Shown: one piece after another, positions 17,522 to 25,175 of the stretch
Layout: every line of letters starts with the position of its first letter
Numbering within the stretch: the first letter of the stretch is position 1
NCBI GenBank assembly: GCA_965221295.1
Contig: OZ244879.1
Coordinates: 3,286,001 to 3,350,000 of the forward strand
Source of the DNA: Bin87 sp965221295
GTDB lineage: Bacteria > Chloroflexota > Dehalococcoidia > Lucifugimonadales > UBA3495
Direction: 5' to 3'
DNA: 64,000 nt
Notes under the pieces: model-generated
Told to the model about the DNA's origin: nothing
The model's database searches: none
Seen by the model: the letters and a program-made list of their open reading frames with translations, nothing else
Translations under genes and position numbers: made by a program

Positions 17522-19084
17522 GTGACGGATATAAACGTGGCCAGGGACCAACGCCCACCGGATTGTCAGGCCAAGTTCTTGGCTGAATTGCTTGTACTGG
17601 AGACACATCGAAACATGCTGATCAAAGGCGGAAATCGCGATACCACCAGGATGCTCATGGACCGCAGCGTATCGGGACGTGTGGGCGTGATAACGCCGGA
17701 ACTGGACGTTCCGTCTGCGCCGCTACCGGATGCCGCCTACCTGCGCCATGACCTGTCGTTGCCCGAGGTTTCCGAACCCGAAGTGGTGCAGTACTTCACC
17801 GCGCTCAGCCAGCTCAACTTCAGCATCGACACTCATTTCTACCCCCTGGGGTCATGTACCATGAAGTACAACCCCAAGATCAACGACGAAGTGGCGTTCC
17901 TACCCGGCTTCGCCGGCATTCATCCGCAGCAGCCGGCCGAGCAATCGCAAGGCGCGTTGGAGCTGCTGTATCGTCTCCAGGGTTTCCTGACCGAAGTAAC
18001 TGGCATGGCCGCCACCAGTCTGGCCACCCTGGCCGGCGCCCACGGAGAACTCGCTGGCGTACTGATGATGCGCGCCTACCATCTGGCCCGGGGCGATTCT
18101 GGCCGCACGAAGATGGGTATACCCGACAGCGCCCACGGCACCAACCCCGCTTCGGCTGCAATGGCCGGATTCGACGTGGTAACCATCCCCTCCGACGCTG
18201 ACGGCAACACCGACCTGACCGCCCTGCGCGAAATCGCGGGAGATGACTTGGCCGGCGTTATGATCACCCTGCCCAGCACCCTGGGCCTCTTCGACACCAA
18301 CATTGTGGAGGTGTGCCGCGTAGTCCACGAGTGCGGCGGCCTGGTGTATGGCGACGGCGCCAACATGAATGCCCTGCTGGGGCGGGCCAAGTTGGGGGAG
18401 TTGGGCTTCGACGTGTGCCACCTAAACCTGCACAAGACCTTCAGCACCCCCCACGGCGGCGGCGGGCCGGGCGCGGGCCCCGTGTGCTGCGGGGAAATAC
18501 TCGCGCCTTACCTCGCGGCTCCGGTGGCGCTGCGCGCTGACGGTGGCGACTACATCCTGTCGGAACCGGAGCAGAGCATCGGCAAGATCAGCGGATTCCA
18601 TGGCAACTTCGGCGTCCTGGTGCGGGCCTACACCTACATCCGCACGCTGGGAGCCGCCGGGCTGCAGTCCATCAGCGGCAACGCCGTGCTCAACGCCAAC
18701 TACCTCATGCGCGAGCTCAAGGACATCTACGCGCTTCCCTACGACCGAACCTGCATGCACGAGGTGGTGTTCTCCGCAGACTGGCAGCGGGAACGGGGCG
18801 TGAGCGGCCTTGAGGTCGCCAAACGACTGCTCGATTACGGGTTCCACGCGCCGACGATGTATTTCCCGCTCATCGTGCACGAAGCGCTGATGATCGAACC
18901 CACGGAGTCGGAGACCAAGGAAACCCTGGACGCCTTCATCGACGCTCTCAGATCCATCGACGCGGAGGCGACATCGCAACCGGAACTGGTGCAAAGCGCT
19001 CCGCATCAGACGCCAGTATCGCGCCTCGACGAAGCAACGGCCGCCCGGCGCCCAGTACTGAAGTGGGAAGCAGCCGCGGATTAA
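17522..19084 (+). CDS. gcvPB: Glycine dehydrogenase (decarboxylating) subunit 2
   Basis: This 520-residue protein is the C-terminal, PLP-binding half of the P-protein. NLHKTFSTPHGGGGPG holds the PLP lysine at about residue 305, and THFYPLGSCTMKYNPK and HGTNPASAAMAGF are family signatures. The best available start is GTG 17522; a near ATG at 17518 is in another frame. The N-terminal extension before ELLVLETHRNM is slightly longer than usual, so the true start is somewhat uncertain. It is co-oriented with gcvPA and serves glycine breakdown and one-carbon supply. Confidence 0.97.
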   Translation: MTDINVARDQRPPDCQAKFLAELLVLETHRNMLIKGGNRDTTRMLMDRSVSGRVGVITPELDVPSAPLPDAAYLRHDLSLPEVSEPEVVQYFTALSQLNFSIDTHFYPLGSCTMKYNPKINDEVAFLPGFAGIHPQQPAEQSQGALELLYRLQGFLTEVTGMAATSLATLAGAHGELAGVLMMRAYHLARGDSGRTKMGIPDSAHGTNPASAAMAGFDVVTIPSDADGNTDLTALREIAGDDLAGVMITLPSTLGLFDTNIVEVCRVVHECGGLVYGDGANMNALLGRAKLGELGFDVCHLNLHKTFSTPHGGGGPGAGPVCCGEILAPYLAAPVALRADGGDYILSEPEQSIGKISGFHGNFGVLVRAYTYIRTLGAAGLQSISGNAVLNANYLMRELKDIYALPYDRTCMHEVVFSADWQRERGVSGLEVAKRLLDYGFHAPTMYFPLIVHEALMIEPTESETKETLDAFIDALRSIDAEATSQPELVQSAPHQTPVSRLDEATAARRPVLKWEAAAD

Positions 19085-19103
19085 CGAGCTGAGATTTGGA
19101 GGG

Positions 19104-19586
19104 CTAAAACCTCCAGTTCTCGCGTTCCATCAACTGCTGCAAATTTATGCAATTGATCCCGAAGTAAGCGCACACGTTGGGTATACGAACTGCGTTAGGC
19201 CGCGACACCTCCTCCGTAACCACGAACAACGCTGACCCAGCCCCTACCTTGGCGATGATGAATGGGTCAGCGACCGGAGCGCCTTTAGTCATGGCTTTGG
19301 CGCTAATCAAGCCATTGAATTGGTTTACCGAGAATATGCGAGAAACAAATTGCTGTTCTTCGGGCGACGGCATTGTGAAAAAATTGGGTTCCAATCGCTT
19401 CAAATCCTTGACCGCCGCTTCGAGACCCGAGTGCCGCGATAATTCAGCTTCAACTTCGCTGACGGAACCTGCGCGGCCAGCCTGAATTAATTCGCTGAAA
19501 TTGTCCCAGAAACTGGGAAATCGATCCCGATAGTAGAAACGGTAAATCTGGCTCAACGTATTGGTGTCAAGAGCGTAGTCCATCAT
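19104..19586 (-). CDS. DUF4411 PIN-like toxin candidate
   Basis: The start is placed at ATG 19586 because it overlaps the stop of the upstream XRE-ImmA gene (ATGA); an upstream start at 19613 would overlap by 31 bp. The 160-residue product begins MMDYALDTNTLSQIY, with an early Asp of PIN type, and has TKGAPVADPFIIAKV with a second acidic residue, then FVVTEE. This matches DUF4411, a PIN-like family normally encoded next to XRE/ImmA proteins. PIN toxins are Mg-dependent RNases. The stop lies 20 bp from the convergent gcvPB stop. Confidence 0.88.
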   Translation of the reverse strand: MMDYALDTNTLSQIYRFYYRDRFPSFWDNFSELIQAGRAGSVSEVEAELSRHSGLEAAVKDLKRLEPNFFTMPSPEEQQFVSRIFSVNQFNGLISAKAMTKGAPVADPFIIAKVGAGSALFVVTEEVSRPNAVRIPNVCAYFGINCINLQQLMERENWRF

Positions 19587-20764
19587 CGCGGCGCCAGCCT
19601 CCTGGTCAACCAATTTTCGAGGCGACTGATATTGGACGCCTTTATGTTCAAGTATTCTGCCAATTGGTCGATGCCGTAGGCGCCTTGGTAATACCCTCGG
19701 AAAGCAAGGGCTGCGTACTTGACTCCCAAATACGTGCCTTGGTTTGCATAATAATCCCCTCCTTTCCGTTTACCATCATCGATAAACACCTCACTTCGCC
19801 AGTCGTTGACTTTATTGTGATAGAAGTGACTGTTGATCCAACCTTGGTCCAAATATTTTCGGAGAATGATTTCTCTGCTAACCCGATAATTCTCCGACAA
19901 TCTAGCTAAAACATCGTCTGTAGGCTCGGCGCCGGCAGCTAAACCGTGAGTTCGAAGGAAATGGTCTTTGGGCACCAAAAATTCCCCAGCGAATCGGTTG
20001 CAAGCTATTTCAACCTCCCTGTCGGCGCCCTGTAGCGAGCTCAAGTAACGGTCCACTTCAGAGCGTTCCAAGTGGTTGAACCCATACAACAAGTGCGCCA
20101 GCTCATAAAACAGAGTGAATATCTGGCGCACTTTTGGCTGGCCGTTGTTCAAGTAAACTAACGGATAACGCCCTCCGTTTAGGCAAAAACCCGCGACATC
20201 ATGTTGCCTGAATGAACGTTTGAAAACCCAAACGCCCGCGGTCTGCACGGCATCCCGCCAGTAGGATAAAGCATCATCGTCTGAGGCCCAGCCGAGTTGG
20301 TCATCAAGACCTATGCCCAAGTAGCGCCTGACCTCCGTCGCGAGTTCATCAGGGTCGGCGACCGTGGCGTTGCTCATGTCTCGTAGAATCGATCTTTCGT
20401 CCGAATCGTTGAACTCCGCTAACTCCGCCAATTCCAATTGCCGAGCTTTGGCTTCGCGCACCGCCAACCACGTGTCAGGTTCCAGGTCTTCCAGATCTTT
20501 TTCAGGGATTCTTCGAAATTCTGCGGACGGTGTTTCTTCCTCTGGCGGTTCCCACAAGAAGAACGATGCAGTCGGGCGATGGTACAAATCACGAGCCAAT
20601 CGTTCCAATTGTCGCCACGTCAGGAATGCCTCTCCGGACTCCCATGCGGTAATTTCGTTTGGGGCGCGTTTCATCCGGCTGGCTACTTCTTCGACTGAAT
20701 AGCCCGCCCGTTCCCGCGCCCAACGTAGCATCGCGGGGTTGATGCCTGTCGCTCGCACTACCAT
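19583..20764 (-). CDS. XRE-family HTH plus ImmA/IrrE-like protein, altered protease motif
   Basis: The 393-residue protein has an N-terminal XRE helix-turn-helix (about residues 12-60, GYSVEEVASRMKRAPNEITAWE). An ImmA/IrrE domain is centred on LFYELAHLLYG. The zinc motif HExxH reads YELAH: residue 220 is Tyr from a TAT codon where a CAT His is expected, while Glu221 and His224 remain. The downstream FAGEFLVP helix is intact. Such proteins repress or degrade regulators and pair with DUF4411 PIN-like proteins in toxin-antitoxin loci, here coupled by an ATGA overlap. Loss of one zinc ligand predicts weak or absent proteolysis, so DNA binding may be the remaining function. Confidence 0.88.
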   Translation of the reverse strand: MVVRATGINPAMLRWARERAGYSVEEVASRMKRAPNEITAWESGEAFLTWRQLERLARDLYHRPTASFFLWEPPEEETPSAEFRRIPEKDLEDLEPDTWLAVREAKARQLELAELAEFNDSDERSILRDMSNATVADPDELATEVRRYLGIGLDDQLGWASDDDALSYWRDAVQTAGVWVFKRSFRQHDVAGFCLNGGRYPLVYLNNGQPKVRQIFTLFYELAHLLYGFNHLERSEVDRYLSSLQGADREVEIACNRFAGEFLVPKDHFLRTHGLAAGAEPTDDVLARLSENYRVSREIILRKYLDQGWINSHFYHNKVNDWRSEVFIDDGKRKGGDYYANQGTYLGVKYAALAFRGYYQGAYGIDQLAEYLNIKASNISRLENWLTRRLAPR

Positions 20765-20800
20765 AGCGAAACTCTGATGAGCCGGCGCTCCGGCCCCCCG

Positions 20801-21736
20801 CTACCCGCCCTGTTCCTCCAGGGCGCGTTGCAGGTCGGCTGGGTCAACTTGCACCTCGACGCCGGAGCGCTCCTGCTGCAGCAGCATCGCCACCCGAGAA
20901 TCGCGGCCAGCCCAGCCTCGGTTCAGCGCCTCGGTCATCTCGGCCAACGTGGTGTTGGCCAACTTCATCGGCACGTCGAACTCGCGACCCACCGCCACCG
21001 CCAGGTCAACGTCCTTACGCGCCAGGCGCAACGCGAAGTCCGGCGGGTCGTAGTCGTTGATCAGGAAGTGCTGAGCCAGCCCCTCGAACATCCCGCGGCG
21101 CCCGCCCGCGCCCTTGCGCACCGCCAACCACAGCGCCAATGGATCCACGCCGGCCTTGATGCCCATGGTGAACACTTCGGCCAGGGCGGTCTGCACGATG
21201 TAGCCCGCGCAATTGTGCACCAACTTGGCGACGGCGCCGCTGCCGATCGGACCCACGTAGTAGGCAGCGTCGCCGATGGAATCCAGGACCGCTTTGTGTT
21301 GGTCGAACACTGCCTTGTCGCCACCGACCCAGATGGCCAACCGGCCGCTGGAGGCTCCGGCTGGCCCGCCGCTCACCGGCGCGTCCAGCACGTTCACGCC
21401 CAAGGGAGCCACCCGGTCGTGGATCTGCCGGATCAGGGTCGGAGAGCTGGTGCTGAGGTCAAAATAGGCCTTGCCGCCAGACATGCCCGACATGATTCCG
21501 TCCTCGCCCAGCGCAACCGCCTCCACCTCCACCGGTCCGGGAAGCGAAGTGAACACCACGTCGCTGGCTTCGGCAACCTCACGCGGCGTGTCCGCCCACT
21601 GGGCCCCGGCCTCCAGGTGCTGGGTGGCCGCCTCCCGCCGGATGTCATGAACCACCATGTCGTTGCCACCGTTCAGGCAGTTGTACGCCATGCTGGCTCC
21701 CATTGTGCCCAGGCCGATGAATCCTACTTTTGCCAT
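20801..21736 (-). CDS. NAD(P)-dependent beta-hydroxyacid dehydrogenase (3-hydroxyisobutyrate dehydrogenase-like)
   Basis: The start at ATG 21736 gives MAKVGFIGLGTMGASMAYN, a typical N-terminal Rossmann motif, with AGGAGACAATTGGCT upstream. An upstream start at 21868 would run into tandem repeats. The 311-residue protein has the substrate motif DAPVSGGPAGA and the catalytic lysine region GSGAVAKLVHN. Members oxidise 3-hydroxyisobutyrate, tartronate semialdehyde or similar acids in the cytosol. It is convergent or unrelated to its neighbours, so the substrate cannot be fixed by context. Confidence 0.93.
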   Translation of the reverse strand: MAKVGFIGLGTMGASMAYNCLNGGNDMVVHDIRREAATQHLEAGAQWADTPREVAEASDVVFTSLPGPVEVEAVALGEDGIMSGMSGGKAYFDLSTSSPTLIRQIHDRVAPLGVNVLDAPVSGGPAGASSGRLAIWVGGDKAVFDQHKAVLDSIGDAAYYVGPIGSGAVAKLVHNCAGYIVQTALAEVFTMGIKAGVDPLALWLAVRKGAGGRRGMFEGLAQHFLINDYDPPDFALRLARKDVDLAVAVGREFDVPMKLANTTLAEMTEALNRGWAGRDSRVAMLLQQERSGVEVQVDPADLQRALEEQGG

Positions 21737-21817
21737 AGCCAATTGTCTCCTGTAACAGTCCGGTTCTGCCGGCGCCGTCGAACGGCCCGGGGGCGTCATT
21801 CTATCAGAGCGCGAACC

Positions 21818-21963
21818 GACCAGCGCGAGAACCCGACCAGCGCGAGAGCACGGCCAGCGCGAGAGCACGGCCAGCGCGAGAGCACGGCCAGCGCGAGAGC
21901 ACGGCCAGCGCGAGAACCCGGCCAGCGCGAGAACCCGGCCAGCGCGAGAACCCGACCAGCGCG
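21818..21963. repeat. 17-bp tandem repeat, about 8.6 copies
   Basis: The unit is GGCCAGCGCGAGAGCAC, with GAGAACCC variants at both ends of the array and identical copies in the middle. It lies in the leader of the dehydrogenase gene (start 21736, minus strand). Variants are arranged in blocks, as expected from slippage or unequal exchange. Confidence 0.95.
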
Positions 21964-22063
21964 GCGAAACAACTGGCAGAAGGGAGCCTCGGAGCCAGGG
22001 GGCCGACGGATACCGGATGGCGAGGGGCGCCGCAGGCGGGTCAGCTCTAGGGCCTTCCTGCCG

Positions 22064-22804
22064 TCAGCGCGGGGCGTTGGCGTTCGCCGGCTGATTCCGA
22101 CGGTTGGCTGAAGTTTCGCCCAATACGATGCTGCGTCCGGTGTCGGTTACCCGGTAGTGTCCGGATTTGCCGGGGATGCGTTCGAGCCAGCGGAATTTGG
22201 TGCGCGCGGCGTTGCGCAGCGTCTGCACGAAGCTGTGCGGAATGGACCACCCGGCCAGGGTAAAGAGCCGTTCCAACTCTTCGGGGTCAACGCTCCTCAC
22301 CGCCAGGTGGCGGTCGGCGGCCTCGGCGGCGACCACCACACGCCGCATGTCGCCCAGCGGATTGACGCGCTGGCAAAAGGCGATGAACTCGTGCTCGTCC
22401 GGGCCGGAAGGAACAAAGGCCGCTACTGGCGCGGCAGCCGGCGGCGGTGGCGGTGGCGGCTGGGTGGGTTCGTTGGCGACCGGTTGGCGACCGACCGCAG
22501 GCAGGGATGGCGGCGGCGCGTCGTAGCCAGGCGGGTGGTTGCCGTTGGCGGAGTCTCGCGCCGGATCCATTCCGTTGACCACCGGTTGGGGTTGGACCGA
22601 AGGTGAACCGTGGTCTTTGGACAGCCCGCCGTCGTCGCGGGTTACGGAGTCGGATACGCTGCCGTTCGACTCCCTCGCGGCTTGATGCGCCGCGCCGTTG
22701 AGGTGCGGCATGGTGGAATACAAGACCTCCCGCACCAGGTCTCTGTCGTCGGCTTCGATGGATACCTGAGCCCCCGACGGCAATGTGATATTGAGTTTGA
22801 TCAT
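22064..22804 (-). CDS. Unknown protein with proline-rich linker
   Basis: This 246-residue protein has a small N-terminal domain (MIKLNITLPSGAQVSIEADD), a low-complexity linker with a run of prolines at about residues 115-128, and a C-terminal domain. The latter contains DEHEFIAFCQRVNPLGDMRR, RNAARTKFRWLERIPGKSG and YRVTDTGRSIVLGE. The last part looks like a winged-helix DNA-binding or recognition domain, but I know no named family. Start at ATG 22804 next to AGGGA. It stands alone. Confidence 0.75.
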   Translation of the reverse strand: MIKLNITLPSGAQVSIEADDRDLVREVLYSTMPHLNGAAHQAARESNGSVSDSVTRDDGGLSKDHGSPSVQPQPVVNGMDPARDSANGNHPPGYDAPPPSLPAVGRQPVANEPTQPPPPPPPAAAPVAAFVPSGPDEHEFIAFCQRVNPLGDMRRVVVAAEAADRHLAVRSVDPEELERLFTLAGWSIPHSFVQTLRNAARTKFRWLERIPGKSGHYRVTDTGRSIVLGETSANRRNQPANANAPR

Positions 22805-23150
22805 TCCCTGCCACCCAACGCCGGTGAAGCTACCGATAGCCTCTCAGCGGCTGCGTAATTCGCCATGCAACAGCGGTTCCCTGGTCCACTGTTCCCTAGC
22901 CCAATGGTAATGTACCTCAGAAGGTCGCGCAAGGCGGGAGACAGACCACGTGTTCCCGGTTTTCGCAAACTGTCTTGGCGGACCCGGCGTGACGATCTCG
23001 TTGACCACAACTGATGACCGTTCGGCTCCGCCTCTGACGACCGTTGGCCTTAGCAACGCGATAGCCATGTCGCCGCCGTTCTTCGCAATCAAATTGAGTA
23101 ATGCCCAACCAGCAGTAACCCTGCCCCCGCAGCCAACGGGGCCCATAGAA
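22805..23150. other. Intergenic region with a decayed dispersed repeat
   Basis: No gene was found. Bases from about 22990 to 23090 keep fragments of the dispersed palindrome (GATCTCGTTGA, CGTTCGGCTCCGCC, GACCGTTGGCC), heavily diverged from the copies at 38749-39640. Confidence 0.5.
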
Positions 23151-23181
23151 CTAGGATCGCTCCCAGGGTTCTATGGGGCCC
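23138..23181 (-). terminator. Inverted repeat at the end of the methyltransferase operon
   Basis: GGGGCCCATAGAAC at 23138 and GTTCTATGGGGCCC ending at 23181 form a long stem with one or two imperfect pairs. It spans the stop of the last gene of the minus-strand operon. There is no clear T-tract, so the terminator call is tentative. Confidence 0.45.
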
Positions 23182-23582
23182 GGCACAACCACCAAGCAGG
23201 GGTGAGGGTCGGGTAGGTCAACTCTGCCAAGACTCTCGGCTCGCTGAGGGTCGCGCAATTCCAGCTTGCCCAGTAGATGCGCCAGTTCATAGCGCAGCTG
23301 GCCTTCGGTCACCTCGATCCTCAAGGACGCGCTTTCGTACTCTGGTATCCGGCTCCGGTCGAAGCGGTAGTTCCGCCGAATGGACTCGTCCCAAACGGCC
23401 GTCAAATAAGCGGCAATCATAGCTGACGGCGCCTGGTGTCTTCGGAAACGCTGCAACTGGGGATGATGGCGGTAGCCGCGGGTTCCGCCGTTGAGAACCT
23501 TCTGCGCCAGCAGGCCCTCGCGCCAAAGGGCCACCAGCCCCTTGGCGTCCAGGTAACCCGGATGCAGCGACCAGAGTCTCAT
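23151..23582 (-). CDS. Pyrimidine dimer DNA glycosylase (T4 endonuclease V-like)
   Basis: This 143-residue protein begins MRLWSLHPGYLDAKGLVALW and contains GYRHHPQLQRF and LRYELAHLLGKLELR. These are signatures of the cellular branch of the pyrimidine dimer DNA glycosylase/AP lyase family. Family enzymes remove UV cyclobutane dimers through attack by the N-terminal amino group. Its ATG overlaps the stop of the DUF2867 gene (ATGA), so it is the third member of a coupled operon that begins with a DNA methyltransferase. Confidence 0.88.
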   Translation of the reverse strand: MRLWSLHPGYLDAKGLVALWREGLLAQKVLNGGTRGYRHHPQLQRFRRHQAPSAMIAAYLTAVWDESIRRNYRFDRSRIPEYESASLRIEVTEGQLRYELAHLLGKLELRDPQRAESLGRVDLPDPHPCLVVVPGPIEPWERS

Positions 23583-25111
23583 AGCGGCTGCTTAGCTCCG
23601 TCGGCAATGGCAGCCTTGGCGATTCCTCGGAGCATCCCGCGGAAGATGAAGGCATGCGCCGGCCACAGCCCATACCAGTACAGGCGCCCGCATATCCCCA
23701 CCGGGTCGAACTCGGCAGTCTGCCGAACGACGGCGCCTCCACCAACGGCAGGGTTGACCTCAAACTCCAGCCACGCCCGCCCGGGCAGCTTCATCTCCGC
23801 AGCTAGGCGCAAACGCTGACCGGACTCCAAGACTTCCACCCGCCACCAGTCCAAGGTATCTCCTGGCGCCAGGCGCTCCGGATGGCGCCGGCCCCGGCCC
23901 AAACCCACGCCGCCGACCAGCCGGTCCAGCATTCCCCGTGTTTTCCAGAGATAGTTGGCGAAATACCAGCCCGTCGACCCGCCGATACGCTGGACGACGG
24001 CGAAGGCGGCTTCCGGCGGCGCGGCCACCGCGATCGTTCGGGTGTCCACGTGGCGGGCTCCAAAGCGGGCCGCCGCTCCACGGGGCGATCCGCCTGAGGA
24101 GGAAAGGGCGTCCGACCACCGGGTTTCGACAAACTCCCGGTCCTCGTTCCGCAAGGCTCCCGCGATGGCGTCGGCCACGCCTCGGGGACGTACGTTGAAG
24201 CCTTGGGCGGACTGGGGGTCTTCGACCACGCTGGCATGACGCAGGCTGTCCACCAGTCGTCGCCCAATGCGCGCGTAAACCGGCGTAACCAGCCCCAGCC
24301 AGAGACTGGACAATCGGGGTGTCAGCGCCGGAACTCGGATCATCCAGCGGCGCAGGCCCCGTTGCCGGGCGTATTCGTGCATCAATCCTCCGTAGGAAAC
24401 TACGTCGGCCCCGCCAATCTCCACGATGCGGCTCTCCTGGCAGTGTGGGCTCAGAGCCGCCTCCAGGTATGCCAGCAGGTCGTCGATGGCAATGGGTTGG
24501 GCTGGAACGGACACCCAACGCGGAGTGATCATCACCGGAAGCCGTTCCACCAGCGCCCGCACCACTTCAAAGGAAACGCTGCCGGAACCCACCACGATGG
24601 AGGCGCGAAACTCCAGAACGGACGCCCCCGAATCCCGCAATATCCTGCCGACCCGTTGCCGACTGCGCAGGTGCGGCGACAGGTTGGGCGTGTCCGGACC
24701 CAGCCCGCCCAGGTAGATGATCCGCCGCACGCCGCAGGCGCTGGCCGCCGCCGCGAAGTTCTGGGCGCCGCGGGACTCCTCGGCTTCGAAATCCCCGGAT
24801 GATCCCAGGGCATGGGCGAGATAGTAGGCGACATCGATGTCGCGGCAGGCGCGGTTCAGGCTGTCTGGATCCAGCAGGTCGCCTCGAACCACTTCGGTGT
24901 CGGCGGAGACAGTTGGCTGCAGAAACTCGGGCCGCCGCGCCAAGCACCGGACGCGGTAGCCCTTCCGTTCCAGCAACCCCAGCAATCGGCGGCCCACGTA
25001 GCCCGTGGAACCCACCAGCAGGATTCGCGGGCGGCCGTTGGGGTCGGTATCCGCTTGTTCGGGCGTGAATTCCGTGGGTGTGAATTCTGTGGGCGTGGTT
25101 TCAGTTGGCAT
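23579..25111 (-). CDS. NAD(P)-binding SDR-like protein with C-terminal DUF2867/SRPBCC domain
   Basis: The 510-residue protein has an atypical SDR/NmrA Rossmann domain (RILLVGSTGYVGRRLLGLL at about residue 27, then VVRGDLLDPDSL and IIYLGGLG). From about residue 345 it carries a DUF2867 domain of SRPBCC type (TGWYFANYLWKTRGMLDRL, ending in WPAHAFIFRGML). The start is uncertain: ATG 25111 opens a short repeated peptide TPTEFTPTEF before the Rossmann fold, while ATG 25186 would overlap the methyltransferase stop. The function is unknown; relatives are annotated as nucleoside-diphosphate-sugar epimerases or light-responsive proteins. It precedes the UV-damage glycosylase with ATGA coupling, which supports a photoprotection theme. 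Confidence 0.85.
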   Translation of the reverse strand: MPTETTPTEFTPTEFTPEQADTDPNGRPRILLVGSTGYVGRRLLGLLERKGYRVRCLARRPEFLQPTVSADTEVVRGDLLDPDSLNRACRDIDVAYYLAHALGSSGDFEAEESRGAQNFAAAASACGVRRIIYLGGLGPDTPNLSPHLRSRQRVGRILRDSGASVLEFRASIVVGSGSVSFEVVRALVERLPVMITPRWVSVPAQPIAIDDLLAYLEAALSPHCQESRIVEIGGADVVSYGGLMHEYARQRGLRRWMIRVPALTPRLSSLWLGLVTPVYARIGRRLVDSLRHASVVEDPQSAQGFNVRPRGVADAIAGALRNEDREFVETRWSDALSSSGGSPRGAAARFGARHVDTRTIAVAAPPEAAFAVVQRIGGSTGWYFANYLWKTRGMLDRLVGGVGLGRGRRHPERLAPGDTLDWWRVEVLESGQRLRLAAEMKLPGRAWLEFEVNPAVGGGAVVRQTAEFDPVGICGRLYWYGLWPAHAFIFRGMLRGIAKAAIADGAKQPL

Positions 25112-25175
25112 GATTCCCGGCTCGCGGGGGAAATGGGCTAAAAGCGGGTTGGCGTCCTGCAAAAGCTTTGGCTCT

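Noticed and set aside
20777..22111. Open frame of 444 codons on the plus strand
   Set aside because: Antisense to the dehydrogenase and runs through the 17-bp tandem repeat.
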